54,082 nt of DNA from Candidatus Manganitrophaceae bacterium (lineage in GTDB: Bacteria > Nitrospirota > Nitrospiria > SBBL01 > JAADHI01): positions 1 to 54,082 of the forward strand of contig JAADHI010000023.1 in assembly GCA_013151935.1 (NCBI GenBank). Reading direction: 5' to 3'. This document shows positions 1-9,287 of the stretch, piece by piece. The position numbers were made by a program, and so were the translations under genes. Under the pieces are notes generated by a model that was not told the origin of the DNA, searched no databases, and was given only the letters and a program-made list of their open reading frames with translations. Positions within the stretch are counted from its first letter, which is position 1. Every line of letters starts with the position of its first letter.

Positions 1-2
1 CC

Positions 3-1022
3 CCCCAAGCCAGACCCGACACAACAAACCGGGTGCGGCTTTCAAGCACTTTTCAAAATGACAACTGGTTTCCACTTTCAAAAACGGAAATGCAGGCCGC
101 TGCTGTGGATGCGGCATTGTCAGAATTAACACGAGAGGGCGCTTTTGTTTTTGTGGATCAACAAGGTGGTGAGGTGGGCGATTTACATCTGAAGGTCTCA
201 CTGGTCGAGGCAGCCGCCTTAGTCAAAATCAGCATGACTTTGGATCTGCCCGGTGTTTCCTATGTCGCCACCGCCGCGACTTCGCTACAGGGCTTAAATC
301 GGCAGAGCATCTATCGCGCCTTTGAACATGTCGGCACAACGGCAGCCCAGCGTTTGCGCTTAAATTTGGGCGAATCGGATGAAACGGGTTTTGACAAAAC
401 AGAAAATCTGGCGGCAAAAACACTCTATGAAAATGCCCAACGCCTAAAATCGGCTGCCGATTTCGATCACGCGGCACAACTCTTTGCAGCCCTTCAACGA
501 AATCACCCTAATGAAGACAAATGGCGAATATTGGCCTTAGACGAGTTGCGTTACGGCTTACCCTTGTTTGAAGCAAAATACCGGATCACCGAGTTGGGTC
601 GTTTTTCGTCTGACCCGATGCAGGCCTTTGAGAAAATAGATCGCGCAAACCAACTCTTTCGGCAAATCCTCGCGGAAAACTCAGACGACATCACGCGCAT
701 ACAAGAGACGCAACGCCATCTCGATGCACTCAGCATCTCACAGCGTGCCTTGCAAAACAGCATCGAAGCGCAATCCTTAGCCTATGCTGGCAATCTCAAA
801 ATTTTTCTCATGACGTATTACGCGGAGCGCGGCGAATGGCCAAAAAAACAAGACATGACCGCTATGCTCAAAACCCTCCCGGTGGATTTCGAAATTCAGG
901 CTTACCATCGGAATGGTGGGGATTTGCAAGTCACGCTGGTGCATCAGGTTTTCAAAACCCGTCTCCTGCTCACCAGCAATAAACAAGGACACATCACTTT
1001 GCAAGTTAAAAGAGATTTGTAG
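3..1022 (+). CDS. Unknown protein, 5'-truncated by the window edge
   Basis: The reading frame is open back to the first bases of the window, so the gene probably begins upstream; a GTG at 33 would be the first in-window start but has no convincing ribosome binding site before it. About 340 residues are visible. The middle (roughly residues 130-250 from the GTG) is alpha-helical and resembles a TPR-like region, with alternating Asp/Glu/Lys and Ala/Leu. The last ~80 residues look like a small alpha/beta domain ending in Lys-Arg-Asp-Leu. No catalytic motif or membrane segment is seen in the visible part. I do not recognise the family. It is followed by a 131-base gap before the next gene. Confidence 0.6.
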   Translation, partial: PQARPDTTNRVRLSSTFQNDNWFPLSKTEMQAAAVDAALSELTREGAFVFVDQQGGEVGDLHLKVSLVEAAALVKISMTLDLPGVSYVATAATSLQGLNRQSIYRAFEHVGTTAAQRLRLNLGESDETGFDKTENLAAKTLYENAQRLKSAADFDHAAQLFAALQRNHPNEDKWRILALDELRYGLPLFEAKYRITELGRFSSDPMQAFEKIDRANQLFRQILAENSDDITRIQETQRHLDALSISQRALQNSIEAQSLAYAGNLKIFLMTYYAERGEWPKKQDMTAMLKTLPVDFEIQAYHRNGGDLQVTLVHQVFKTRLLLTSNKQGHITLQVKRDL

Positions 1023-1153
1023 GTTCACTCCTCGATTAGACACCCCTGATCTTGAAATTACGCCCTAAAAAAAAGTATTCGAATATGTTAATTTTAGCGG
1101 CATGCATTGACCACACTTTTTAGTCCATCCGTGAAAATGGAAAGCCCCGCGAT

Positions 1154-1705
1154 ATGAAAAAATTAAAACATGTAATCTTTTTTACCGTAGCTGTTTTTGC
1201 CTTTTCGCTTATTTATTTCATTTATGCGTACAGCACGGGTGCACAATCGGGAAATGAGGAAACCTTTTTTACTGAGATTGGAGAAGTTTTTGGCGGGTTG
1301 GCTTTAGGGACACTTGCGGTCATTTATGGGAGAACGGTCTTAAAACTGGCCTTGGGGAAGGGGCGACTCACACAACGTATTATCCCTGAGGTCTACACGG
1401 ATCTTGCTTTGCCGCTTTTCAAAAAAGTCCTGCAAATTTTGAATAAAACGCACCTATATGTGGGAGTAGCCGCCATCGCGACCATTTCTTTGCACGTCGC
1501 TTTTATGGGGTTATTCGATCAAAACCTACTCCTGATCTTGGTTTTTATCTTGGTGCTTTGGCAGGGATTTTTTGGCTTTTTTATCTCCTGGCGTTATTCC
1601 CCCAGAACACTTAGAAAGGCAGCCTACCTGGTTCACGCCCAGTTTTTAAGCGGCATCGCCATTGGCATTTTTTCTTTTTTTGGCCATCTCTTACTGAAAG
1701 ATTAG
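1154..1705 (+). CDS. Four-helix inner-membrane protein, possible b-heme binder
   Basis: A 183-aa protein with about four hydrophobic helices: an N-terminal one at about 7-27, one at about 45-65, one at about 98-120 and a last pair at about 124-180. Histidines sit inside helices: two lie 14 residues apart in the third helix (THLYVG...SLHVAF) and two lie 17 apart near the C-terminus (LVHAQF...FFGHLL). Paired intramembrane histidines are the usual axial heme ligands in ferric-reductase-like and cytochrome b561-like proteins, so heme binding is a reasonable inference but no family is firmly recognised. The start has a GGAAAG-like site 10-15 bases upstream. A GIY-YIG gene follows 25 bases downstream and may be co-transcribed. 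Confidence 0.6.
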   Translation: MKKLKHVIFFTVAVFAFSLIYFIYAYSTGAQSGNEETFFTEIGEVFGGLALGTLAVIYGRTVLKLALGKGRLTQRIIPEVYTDLALPLFKKVLQILNKTHLYVGVAAIATISLHVAFMGLFDQNLLLILVFILVLWQGFFGFFISWRYSPRTLRKAAYLVHAQFLSGIAIGIFSFFGHLLLKD

Positions 1706-1730
1706 TTTCGCCCCACCTGAGTTTTCAACG

Positions 1731-2045
1731 ATGAATGAATGGCATATTTATTTAATCCGAACCCGGCAAGGAACTTTATATACAGGCATTAGCACAGACG
1801 TTTTGCGGAGGTTTAATGAACATTGTGAAGGAAAAGGGGCAAAATATCTCCGTTCACGCGGGCCGCTGACACTCGTGTATCAAAGCAAGATGGGAAGCCG
1901 GGCGCTTGCAACAAAAGCGGAACATCGGATCAAAAAATTACAGAAAAAAAGGAAGGAACAGATCATTTCAGAGCAGCCCGAAGAAGTCATCCTCCTGACA
2001 TTTTTGAGGCTTCTCAAACCAAAAGCATCGCCCCCTGAAACCTGA
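1731..2045 (+). CDS. GIY-YIG nuclease-superfamily protein (YhbQ/UPF0213-like)
   Basis: A 104-aa single-domain GIY-YIG protein. The signature is visible near the N-terminus: WHIYLI followed by LYTGIS. The catalytic-type Arg (DVLRRFNEH) and the conserved Glu (KAEHRIKKL, about residue 64) are also present. Length and composition fit the YhbQ/UPF0213 group of small stand-alone GIY-YIG proteins, which are proposed to act on DNA; the substrate here is unknown. The C-terminal half is strongly basic (RIKKLQKKRKEQ), consistent with nucleic-acid binding. No good ribosome binding site precedes the ATG, so translation may depend on the gene 25 bases upstream. Confidence 0.85.
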   Translation: MNEWHIYLIRTRQGTLYTGISTDVLRRFNEHCEGKGAKYLRSRGPLTLVYQSKMGSRALATKAEHRIKKLQKKRKEQIISEQPEEVILLTFLRLLKPKASPPET

Positions 2046-2122
2046 ATAAGCACAGCGCATCCCCGCCACTTTTTCTTTTTTGTCTGAAACGGGCCGCACT
2101 TTCTGTTATACTACCTTCGATC

Positions 2123-2152
2123 TTGACGCATTCTGGTCTGCGTCTTTATAAT
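2123..2152 (+). promoter_or_regulatory. Sigma-70-type promoter of the helicase gene
   Basis: TTGACG (2123-2128), an 18-base spacer and a perfect TATAAT (2147-2152). Expected transcription start near 2159, leaving a leader of about 113 bases before the ATG at 2272. Confidence 0.6.
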
Positions 2153-2271
2153 CCTCGCGGTCAATCCCTAGTTTTTTCTATCGGTTCACCTCGAACGTTA
2201 TTCACTAAAAAAAACCGCTCAGACCGGTGCAAAGCACTGTTTTGCATGGGCGCTTTAGGAGCAAAATATTG

Positions 2272-3567
2272 ATGTCATTTGAATCACTCGGTCTTTCGGC
2301 CGAACTTTTACGTGCTGTTTCAGAACAGGGCTACTCAGAACCCACCCCCGTGCAGGAAAAGGCCATTCCGGCCATTCTTGAAGGTTTTGATCTCATGGCC
2401 CGCGCACAAACCGGAACGGGAAAAACCGCAGGGTTTACACTTCCCTTATTGCAAAAGCTCAACGAAAGCCCACAAAAACCAGGGCATCGTCGCCCTGTGC
2501 GCGCGCTTATTTTAACTCCGACCCGCGAGTTGGCCGCCCAGGTTGAAGAAAGCGTTGTGACCTATGGCAAACATCTGCCTTTGAAATCAACGGTCATTTT
2601 TGGCGGCGTTAAAATCAATCCGCAAATCATGAAACTACGCATGGGAGTCGATATATTAGTCGCGACACCCGGTCGGCTATTGGATCATGTCGGACAAAAA
2701 ACCCTTGATCTTTCCAAGGTCGAGTTTTTGATCCTGGATGAGGCAGATCGCATGCTCGACATGGGTTTCATTCACGATATCAAAAAAATAATCGCGCTTA
2801 TGCCCAAACAACGACAGACCCTTCTTTTTTCTGCAACTTTTTCTGCCGAGATAAAAACACTTGCCAATGGTCTGCTGCGTACGCCGAAACTGATTGAGAT
2901 TGCCCGCCATAACACGCCTTCGGAACAAGTGGCGCAAGTTGTACATCCTGTGGATCGTGAACGCAAACGTGCACTGCTTTCCTGGATGATCGGCTCCAAC
3001 AACTGGAAACAGGTGCTTGTGTTTACCCGCACAAAACATGCAGCCAATCGACTTTCAAAACAACTGACTCAGGATGGCATTAACGCGGCCGCCATTCACG
3101 GCAATAAAAGTCAGGGCGCACGTACGCGTGCATTGGCTGAATTCAAACAAGGCAAGCTCAGGGTCCTCGTGGCAACGGATATCGCGGCGCGGGGGCTGGA
3201 TATTGATCAATTGCCTCATGTGGTTAATTTTGAATTGCCCAATGTCCCGGAAGATTATGTGCACCGTATCGGACGCACAGGTCGCGCCGGAAATGAGGGC
3301 GAAGCCGTTTCGTTGGTTTGTGTTGATGAACATCAACATCTCAGGAGTATTGAACGCTTGATCAAAAAAACACTCCCTCAAATCGTCATTCCGGGGTATG
3401 AAGTCGATCCTACAATTCGAGCGGAAATCATTCCAAACGGACGCAACACACCTAAAAAAGGAGGCGCGTCAAAACACACCAATTACCGCTGGGACAACAA
3501 TCGTCCGGGTGCCAATTCAAATCGAAACGATACACGGTCTTCAAACCGAAGACAGCAATATCGCTAA
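2272..3567 (+). CDS. rhlE: DEAD-box ATP-dependent RNA helicase, RhlE type
   Basis: A 431-aa DEAD-box helicase. Motifs appear in order: Q-motif region [14 protein letters not shown], motif I AQTGTGKT, Ia PTRELA, Ib TPGRLLDH, motif II DEAD, motif III SAT, then the second RecA domain with [12 protein letters not shown] and motif [12 protein letters not shown]. The ~50-residue C-terminal tail is basic and rich in Asn/Arg, as in RhlE proteins, and probably binds RNA. RhlE helicases act on ribosome assembly and RNA turnover in the cytoplasm. I chose the ATG at 2272 because AGGAG (2257-2261) lies 10 bases before it and the family pattern (MSFESLGLS) starts there; the frame itself is open further upstream. 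Confidence 0.93.
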   Translation: MSFESLGLSAELLRAVSEQGYSEPTPVQEKAIPAILEGFDLMARAQTGTGKTAGFTLPLLQKLNESPQKPGHRRPVRALILTPTRELAAQVEESVVTYGKHLPLKSTVIFGGVKINPQIMKLRMGVDILVATPGRLLDHVGQKTLDLSKVEFLILDEADRMLDMGFIHDIKKIIALMPKQRQTLLFSATFSAEIKTLANGLLRTPKLIEIARHNTPSEQVAQVVHPVDRERKRALLSWMIGSNNWKQVLVFTRTKHAANRLSKQLTQDGINAAAIHGNKSQGARTRALAEFKQGKLRVLVATDIAARGLDIDQLPHVVNFELPNVPEDYVHRIGRTGRAGNEGEAVSLVCVDEHQHLRSIERLIKKTLPQIVIPGYEVDPTIRAEIIPNGRNTPKKGGASKHTNYRWDNNRPGANSNRNDTRSSNRRQQYR

Positions 3568-3595
3568 AGCGTTAACAAAGTATTTCTAGAAAAAA

Positions 3596-3630
3596 GCCCA
3601 AATGCACTACGCGTGCATTTGGGCTTTTTT
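3596..3630 (+). terminator. Rho-independent terminator after the helicase
   Basis: A perfect 12-bp stem (3596-3607 with 3613-3624) and a 5-base loop, followed by six T (3625-3630). A run of A before the stem makes it potentially bidirectional. Confidence 0.9.
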
Positions 3631-3637
3631 ACTTGGC

Positions 3638-3666
3638 TTGACATCCCTCTCAGGCCTTTGTATCGT
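3638..3666 (+). promoter_or_regulatory. Sigma-70-type promoter of the M1-M28 peptidase gene
   Basis: TTGACA (3638-3643), 17-base spacer, TATCGT (3661-3666), placed directly after the helicase terminator. Leader of about 35 bases with GGAG before the ATG at 3708. Confidence 0.55.
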
Positions 3667-3707
3667 GAGAAATCTCATCCCGCCATCCGCTCGACTGGAG
3701 TACTGCT

Positions 3708-6700
3708 ATGTCTGCTCGTTTTCTATTTTCACTGCTCTCTCTTTTTCTTCTTTTTCCCAGCTTTATTGAGGCCCGTTCACTTCATCATCAAATTAAAGCG
3801 ACAATCAATCCACTTTCACATCAAATACAAATTGAAAATATTATCATCCTCCCCGAACAGGCAGAAGATCTCAAAACTAAAACCCTCGAATTTTCATTGC
3901 ACGCTGGATTAAATCCATTTTCTACAAGCCCAGGGCTTACACTTAAGCAGATAAAAAAGGACGACTCAAACCCTACCGACATCCCACTCGAACACTACCG
4001 TGTGGAGCTGGCTCAAGGCCTTACAACATTCACCCTGCATTACGAAGGAAAAATTCATCACCCCTTAAAAAAAGAGGGCGAAAACTACGGCCGAAGTTTT
4101 CGCGAAACGCCGGGTACAATTTCTGAAGCGGGTATTTTTTTAGCCAGGAGTACCTATTGGTATCCCGTTTTTAATGAAACATTCATCACCTTTGATTTGG
4201 AAGTCCACTTGCCTGCAAGCTGGTCCTCCGTCAGCCAAGGAACGCGGACTTTCCATAAAATCACGGACGAGTCAAGCACAAGTCGCTGGCATTCCCTCGA
4301 AGAACAAGAGGAGATTTACTTAGTGGCCGGGCAATGGACGGAATACCAGCGTGCGGCAGGAAAGATCACGGCAATGGCTTTTTTGAGAGAAGCAGATGAA
4401 TCGCTCGCCAACAAATATTTAGATGCGACGGCTCAATATCTTGAGATGTATCAAAAACTGCTTGGCCCCTATCCCTATAAAAAATTTGCTCTCGTCGAAA
4501 ATTTCTGGGAGACGGGTTATGGCATGCCCTCCTTTACTTTACTCGGCCCTAAAATCATCCGAATGCCCTTCATCCTTCACAGCTCATATCCCCACGAAAT
4601 TCTTCACAACTGGTGGGGCAATGGCGTCTATGTGGATGATGAACGGGGCAATTGGGCGGAAGGACTCACGACCTATTTGGCCGATCACTTGATTGCAGAA
4701 CAACGCGAACAGGGCACAAGATCCCGTCGAGCAAGCTTACAAAAATATACCGATTATGTGTCAAAAGGAAAAGACTTCGCGCTCACTGCTTTTCGCCAAC
4801 GTGAAAGTGCCGCAACAGAAGCGGTGGGTTATGGCAAAACATTGATGTTCTTTCATATGCTGCGCCTGGAATTAGGAGATGACATCTTTATCAATGCACT
4901 CCGAAATTTCTATGGGACACAGCGCTTTAAACGCGCCGGATTTTTGGAACTACAACACGCTTTTTCCAAAGCGGCTAAAAAAGATCTCTCCGATTTTTTT
5001 CGGCAATGGATTGAAAAAATAGGCGCACCCAAGCTTGCCATCAAAAAAACAAAGGTGCAGCAAAATGGAGATGAATTTCGCCTCATCGTCACATTGGCAC
5101 AAACACAAAAAGCTGCGCCCTACTCGCTCTCAGTCCCCATTGCGGTCACATTGAAAGGACAAACAAAGACGGAACAAATCACTGTCTCGATCGACAAAAA
5201 AGAAATGACTTTTTCGCTCATTTTTCCGCATCGTCCCATTAAACTTGATGTCGATCCTGAATTTGACCTCTTTCGCCGCTTAGATCGTAACGAAATTCCA
5301 CCCGCCCTTTCACTGGCCTTTGGGGCGACAAAAATTTTGATTGTTTTGCCATCCAATGAAACAGGAACGCTAAGAGGTGCCTACGATGAACTGGCTCGCG
5401 GCTGGCAATCCTCACAAACAGGGAAAATCGAAATTCAGTGGGACACAGAAATCAAAACCCTGCCCTCAGATCGCACGATTTGGCTCTTGGGTTGGAAAAA
5501 CCGTTTTCGAAAAAATCTCACATTAGGACTGAAACCCTTTGATGTATTATTTAAATCAAAACAGATTCAGATCGCTGGAAAAAAAATAGAAAAAAAAGGA
5601 CATTCGATCGTATTCACAAATCGAAATTCGCTGAATCCCGATCATGCACTGACTTGGCTTGCCACAGATAATCCAGCAGCGATTGCAGGCCTAGGGCGCA
5701 AACTCCCTCACTACGGACGATACTCCTATTTGGTTTTTGAAGGAGAAGCGCCAACAAATGTGCTCAAAGGGCTTTGGCCGACCCCGCATTCTCCGCTCTC
5801 AAAAAAACTTCAGCGGAAAAATGTTGCAACGGGAGAATTGGCCCATCGTCCCGCACTCGCGACTTTGCCTTCACTTTTTTCTGAAGAACGCATGATGACG
5901 GACATTCGCTTTTTGGCAAACGACAAGATGAAAGGTCGTGGTTTTGGAACAAAAGAACTGGAAAAAGCTGCGGATTATATTCGGGATCAATTTCAGAAGG
6001 CAGGACTCAAGCCTCTCGGAGACCAGGGAACATATTTCCAGACTTGGGCTCAAAAAGGTGGAGACCCAGAAAAAATCGCCCCGCTCAAAAATGTCGTCGC
6101 AATGCTCCCTGGAAACAATACAAAATACACTGGTGAAAGCGTCGTTGTCGCAGCCCATTATGATCATTTAGGGCTTGGCTGGCCAGACGCACATGCGGGG
6201 GATGCGGGGAAAGTCCACCCCGGCGCGGATGATAATGCCAGCGGAGTCGCCGTACTGCTTGAGCTTGCACGCACATTGGGAAAATCCTTTCGACCTGAGC
6301 GCACGATTATTTTTGTGGCTTTTAGCGCAGAAGAAATGGGAACACTGGGTGCTTTACATTATCTCAAGACAATCAAAAAATTCCCCGCTGAAAAAATAAT
6401 GGGCATGTTGAATATGGATACTGTTGGCCGTTTAGACAACAAAAGTATTACGGTTTTTGGAGGGAAGTCTTCAACACAATGGCCGCATATTTTTCGAGGC
6501 ATCAGTTTTGTCACGGGCATTTCTATCGACACGGTCATCTCTGATTTTAACCCCAGCGACCAAGTCCGCTTTCATGAAGCCGGTGTCCCTGCCGTACACC
6601 TTTTTAGTGGTGCCAATCCTGATTTTCATCGTCCCAGTGATACTTTTGATAAAATTGATGGTGCTGGTCTGATCAAAATCGCAAGGGTCATGAAAGAAGC

Positions 6701-7055
6701 CATTGAATATCTCAGCAGTCGCCCGGATCAATTAAGCACCACACTCAAAACAAAACAAAAAAAGGATGCGAAATCAGCCAGGCCCTCGGCCCGAAAAGTC
6801 GGGATTGGAACCATTCCTGATTTTGCGTACACCGAAAAAGGGGTGAGAATTTCTGGCACGAGCCCTGGCTCACCCGCCGAAAAAGCAGGGCTGCTTGCCG
6901 GAGATGTGATCTATTGGATCGGGAAAAACTATGTCGAAGATATTCGGGTTTTTTCCGGCCTATTACGAAAACTTAAAGCTGGTATTCCCGTATCCCTCAC
7001 ACTCTTGCGTGGGGATCAGGAAATGACACTTTCAATCGTGCCGATGAAACGATAA
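3708..7055 (+). CDS. Secreted M1-like / M28 double metallopeptidase with C-terminal PDZ
   Basis: An 1115-aa exported protein with a signal peptide (residues 1 to about 22, cut near FIEA). The first half is M1-aminopeptidase-like: HEILH zinc motif at 296-300 and a third ligand Glu at about 318 in NWAEGLTTYL, one residue closer than the canonical 18-residue gap by my count, plus GYGKTLMFFHML further on. Residues about 530-700 form an unrecognised linker domain. The second half is a complete M28 zinc peptidase: AHYDH (H817, D819), GADDN (D841/D842), SAEEMG (E875/E876), NMDTVG and a final His in DFHRPSD. Residues about 1030-1112 form a PDZ domain (SPAEKAGLLAGDVI). Both active sites look intact. 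The likely role is extracytoplasmic peptide or protein degradation. GGAG at 3694-3698 supports the start. Confidence 0.9.
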   Translation: MSARFLFSLLSLFLLFPSFIEARSLHHQIKATINPLSHQIQIENIIILPEQAEDLKTKTLEFSLHAGLNPFSTSPGLTLKQIKKDDSNPTDIPLEHYRVELAQGLTTFTLHYEGKIHHPLKKEGENYGRSFRETPGTISEAGIFLARSTYWYPVFNETFITFDLEVHLPASWSSVSQGTRTFHKITDESSTSRWHSLEEQEEIYLVAGQWTEYQRAAGKITAMAFLREADESLANKYLDATAQYLEMYQKLLGPYPYKKFALVENFWETGYGMPSFTLLGPKIIRMPFILHSSYPHEILHNWWGNGVYVDDERGNWAEGLTTYLADHLIAEQREQGTRSRRASLQKYTDYVSKGKDFALTAFRQRESAATEAVGYGKTLMFFHMLRLELGDDIFINALRNFYGTQRFKRAGFLELQHAFSKAAKKDLSDFFRQWIEKIGAPKLAIKKTKVQQNGDEFRLIVTLAQTQKAAPYSLSVPIAVTLKGQTKTEQITVSIDKKEMTFSLIFPHRPIKLDVDPEFDLFRRLDRNEIPPALSLAFGATKILIVLPSNETGTLRGAYDELARGWQSSQTGKIEIQWDTEIKTLPSDRTIWLLGWKNRFRKNLTLGLKPFDVLFKSKQIQIAGKKIEKKGHSIVFTNRNSLNPDHALTWLATDNPAAIAGLGRKLPHYGRYSYLVFEGEAPTNVLKGLWPTPHSPLSKKLQRKNVATGELAHRPALATLPSLFSEERMMTDIRFLANDKMKGRGFGTKELEKAADYIRDQFQKAGLKPLGDQGTYFQTWAQKGGDPEKIAPLKNVVAMLPGNNTKYTGESVVVAAHYDHLGLGWPDAHAGDAGKVHPGADDNASGVAVLLELARTLGKSFRPERTIIFVAFSAEEMGTLGALHYLKTIKKFPAEKIMGMLNMDTVGRLDNKSITVFGGKSSTQWPHIFRGISFVTGISIDTVISDFNPSDQVRFHEAGVPAVHLFSGANPDFHRPSDTFDKIDGAGLIKIARVMKEAIEYLSSRPDQLSTTLKTKQKKDAKSARPSARKVGIGTIPDFAYTEKGVRISGTSPGSPAEKAGLLAGDVIYWIGKNYVEDIRVFSGLLRKLKAGIPVSLTLLRGDQEMTLSIVPMKR

Positions 7056-7064
7056 ACTCGATTT

Positions 7065-7829
7065 TTATTCAGAGAATGAAGACTTCTCTAAAAAATGTGC
7101 GATGGGAGAAAAGTATTTTTCGAGGTCAATATTGATGGGCATAAAATAGACATTCCCGCCTTTTAACCGACAAAAACTGAGTACCTTTTCTGCAAAGGCA
7201 ATATTCCAGTCGTAAGTCGCTTTAAAATCACTCGGAAAAACAACCTGGTTCATCTTTTCCCAATAGGCACGGCTTTGATCTTTCACAATGGGGCTAATGC
7301 CCCAATACGCTTTTTCGCTTGGAATCAACTCACTGAAAATCTCAAGCAGTCTCATATCAAAAAAAGGCTGGGACATGAGATAATCCGCCCCCACATCCAG
7401 TTTTTTCAGCATGTAAGCTTTCTCTCTTTTCAAACTGCTCCGGTAGGGATCTACTGCCGCAAAGATCTTAATCGCTGGAAATGAAGCCCTGACTTTAGCA
7501 ATCATTTCCAAAACATGCGTATCGTAAATGGGGTGCGATCTGTTCGGCGGCGGGTCTCCCGAAACCAGGAGGACGGTGTCTAATTCACACTCCTCAATCA
7601 TCCGTTCAAGACGCGTTTCTTTCAAGTCAAAATCAATGGCACGTAAATGCGGAATAAAACGATATTTTTCTCGCGCGATATGTTTCCCCGCTTCCCAACT
7701 TCTGACCGGAAGCCGAAGCAAGTCAGGCACATTAATGGTCTCGACAAAGGGGAGATGGGTTTCGACAAAATGAAGCTGAGACTTCAGGGAATCGACATCT
7801 CTGGGGACAACCTCAAATGAAATATTCAT
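7065..7829 (-). CDS. Methylenetetrahydrofolate reductase (MetF)-like protein, short
   Basis: A 254-aa protein of the MTHFR TIM-barrel family. It begins with the family's FE-x-x-P-type strand (ISFEVVPRD, Glu6 in the catalytic-Glu position), then HLRAIDF, LLVSGDPPP (the usual GDPP turn near the flavin) and GADYLMSQPFFD, equivalent to the usual GADF-x-x-Q-x-FFD motif. It is 30-40 residues shorter than typical MetF (about 290 aa), mainly at the N-terminus, so it may be a divergent paralogue. AGAGGA lies 8-13 bases before the ATG. It converges with the peptidase gene, only 9 bases apart, with no visible terminator. No methionine or folate gene is adjacent. Confidence 0.75.
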   Translation of the reverse strand: MNISFEVVPRDVDSLKSQLHFVETHLPFVETINVPDLLRLPVRSWEAGKHIAREKYRFIPHLRAIDFDLKETRLERMIEECELDTVLLVSGDPPPNRSHPIYDTHVLEMIAKVRASFPAIKIFAAVDPYRSSLKREKAYMLKKLDVGADYLMSQPFFDMRLLEIFSELIPSEKAYWGISPIVKDQSRAYWEKMNQVVFPSDFKATYDWNIAFAEKVLSFCRLKGGNVYFMPINIDLEKYFSPIAHFLEKSSFSE

Positions 7830-8024
7830 ATCGAATTTAATCCTCTAAATATTAGGAAAGAGCAAACACATCAATACAGAGCAGACACCTTAAGAAACAC
7901 GTCTTTCTTTATATTCTAACCGCTGTGATTATTTTTTGAAAGGATGGACAGAGCGCAACAAAAAAAACCACGCGCGACTGAGGAATTAACAGGATGATCG
8001 TTATTTGAAAGTCGGAATGAAATA

Positions 8025-9287
8025 CTAAGGTGTTGTACAAACGGTGGCTTTTTTACAGTCGGCAAAATTGTCTTCAATTATGCCATCGTTTCCAACGTCA
8101 ATATCTAAACCGCCCACGGCAGTCGCACTCACCGCAACCACCTGTCCTGAGGTCGTATTGGTCAATAGCTGCTTACCGAGGACTGCACAAGAAGCGCCAT
8201 TTGCCGTAAAAAATGGGGTTTCGGTCACGATGCTGTGGGTTGAGTTCACGCATAAAGCACCTGAACTCACCGTCATCGTTCCGCTCAAGCTATTCTCAAA
8301 ACCTTTTGTAGAAATAATACCATTAATTAATTTTGTAGTGGGCGTGATGATAAGCTCTACGTTATTAAATGTGGAAGAGGTATTCAGCGAAGCATCGTTG
8401 AAGTTGGTAAAACTCTGCGTCCCATTGAGGGTGATGGTCACGGGGCCATTTGCGCAGGCGGGGGTTTCAGCAATCGAAATCACGAGATTTGTTAGCGCAT
8501 AAGCTTCGTCAAGTTCAAATAGACCGTCACCGTCAGAATCTCGTCGATCTGTTCCTGTGATATTGAAAGTCCCCGCCACGTTTTCAAAAGCGCTCCCCCT
8601 GAAACAATTTCCCGGGGCAATATCCAGCAAAATTGTTCCATTTCGAGAAGACGACTCGGTCGAGGTTCCAATCCTGCTCCCATTTTGGAAATCATTAATC
8701 GCAAAGGTATTCAGGACAAAATAAGACCCATAAATCAATTCGTATGCCTCAATCACATTATTGGCATCCCGTTTCGGACCGGAAGAAAAAGACCCACTCG
8801 CAGTCGATCCCTGACCCGCACCAAAACCAGAACAACTTAAAGCAATCGAAAAGGAATCGTCCGAGGTGTCATTGGGTGTACCATTATGGTTGATATTCCC
8901 AGATCCACAGCTCTGTTGGAAGGGAATAGACCCTTCTGTCCCCACCCGAAAGATTCTCCCCGAAACGGATGGCGACAAGCCTTTAAATCTTTGTACCTCC
9001 TCGAAGATTTGGGCGACATCACTCATTCCCGGGCTTGCTTTTGCGCGAGACTCAATGACCACAGACTCAGAACCTGCTGTAACGGGCAACAAGAGCGTTG
9101 TCCGAACAGTCACCCCCTCGACCCCCAGCGTCAAGGCCCTAATCACTGCACTCGACGCGGATTTGGTGACCACACTTGGAGATAGGGGAACGGAAGCGGT
9201 AGGACTGCTGCCTCCCCCACTGCCACAGGCGGACAAAAAAGATGGAATAAGAACGAATAAAACAAGAGAAAGATAATGACGCTTCAT
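8025..9287 (-). CDS. Surface or periplasmic lipoprotein, unknown function
   Basis: A 420-aa lipoprotein. The type II signal peptide starts at the ATG at 9287 (MKRHYLSLVLF...) and ends in the lipobox LSAC, with Cys21 as the predicted lipidated residue, followed by a Gly/Ser-rich tether. GGAG lies about 10 bases before this ATG; the frame runs on further upstream but without signal-peptide character. The mature part is rich in Ser, Thr, Asn and Gly and looks like beta-structure. One EF-hand-type calcium loop is visible (DSDGDGLFELDE), and a DVGNDG segment lies near the C-terminus. No enzyme motif is seen. It would be matured by the Lgt-Lsp-Lnt route; lnt lies in this window. Confidence 0.75.
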   Translation of the reverse strand: MKRHYLSLVLFVLIPSFLSACGSGGGSSPTASVPLSPSVVTKSASSAVIRALTLGVEGVTVRTTLLLPVTAGSESVVIESRAKASPGMSDVAQIFEEVQRFKGLSPSVSGRIFRVGTEGSIPFQQSCGSGNINHNGTPNDTSDDSFSIALSCSGFGAGQGSTASGSFSSGPKRDANNVIEAYELIYGSYFVLNTFAINDFQNGSRIGTSTESSSRNGTILLDIAPGNCFRGSAFENVAGTFNITGTDRRDSDGDGLFELDEAYALTNLVISIAETPACANGPVTITLNGTQSFTNFNDASLNTSSTFNNVELIITPTTKLINGIISTKGFENSLSGTMTVSSGALCVNSTHSIVTETPFFTANGASCAVLGKQLLTNTTSGQVVAVSATAVGGLDIDVGNDGIIEDNFADCKKATVCTTP

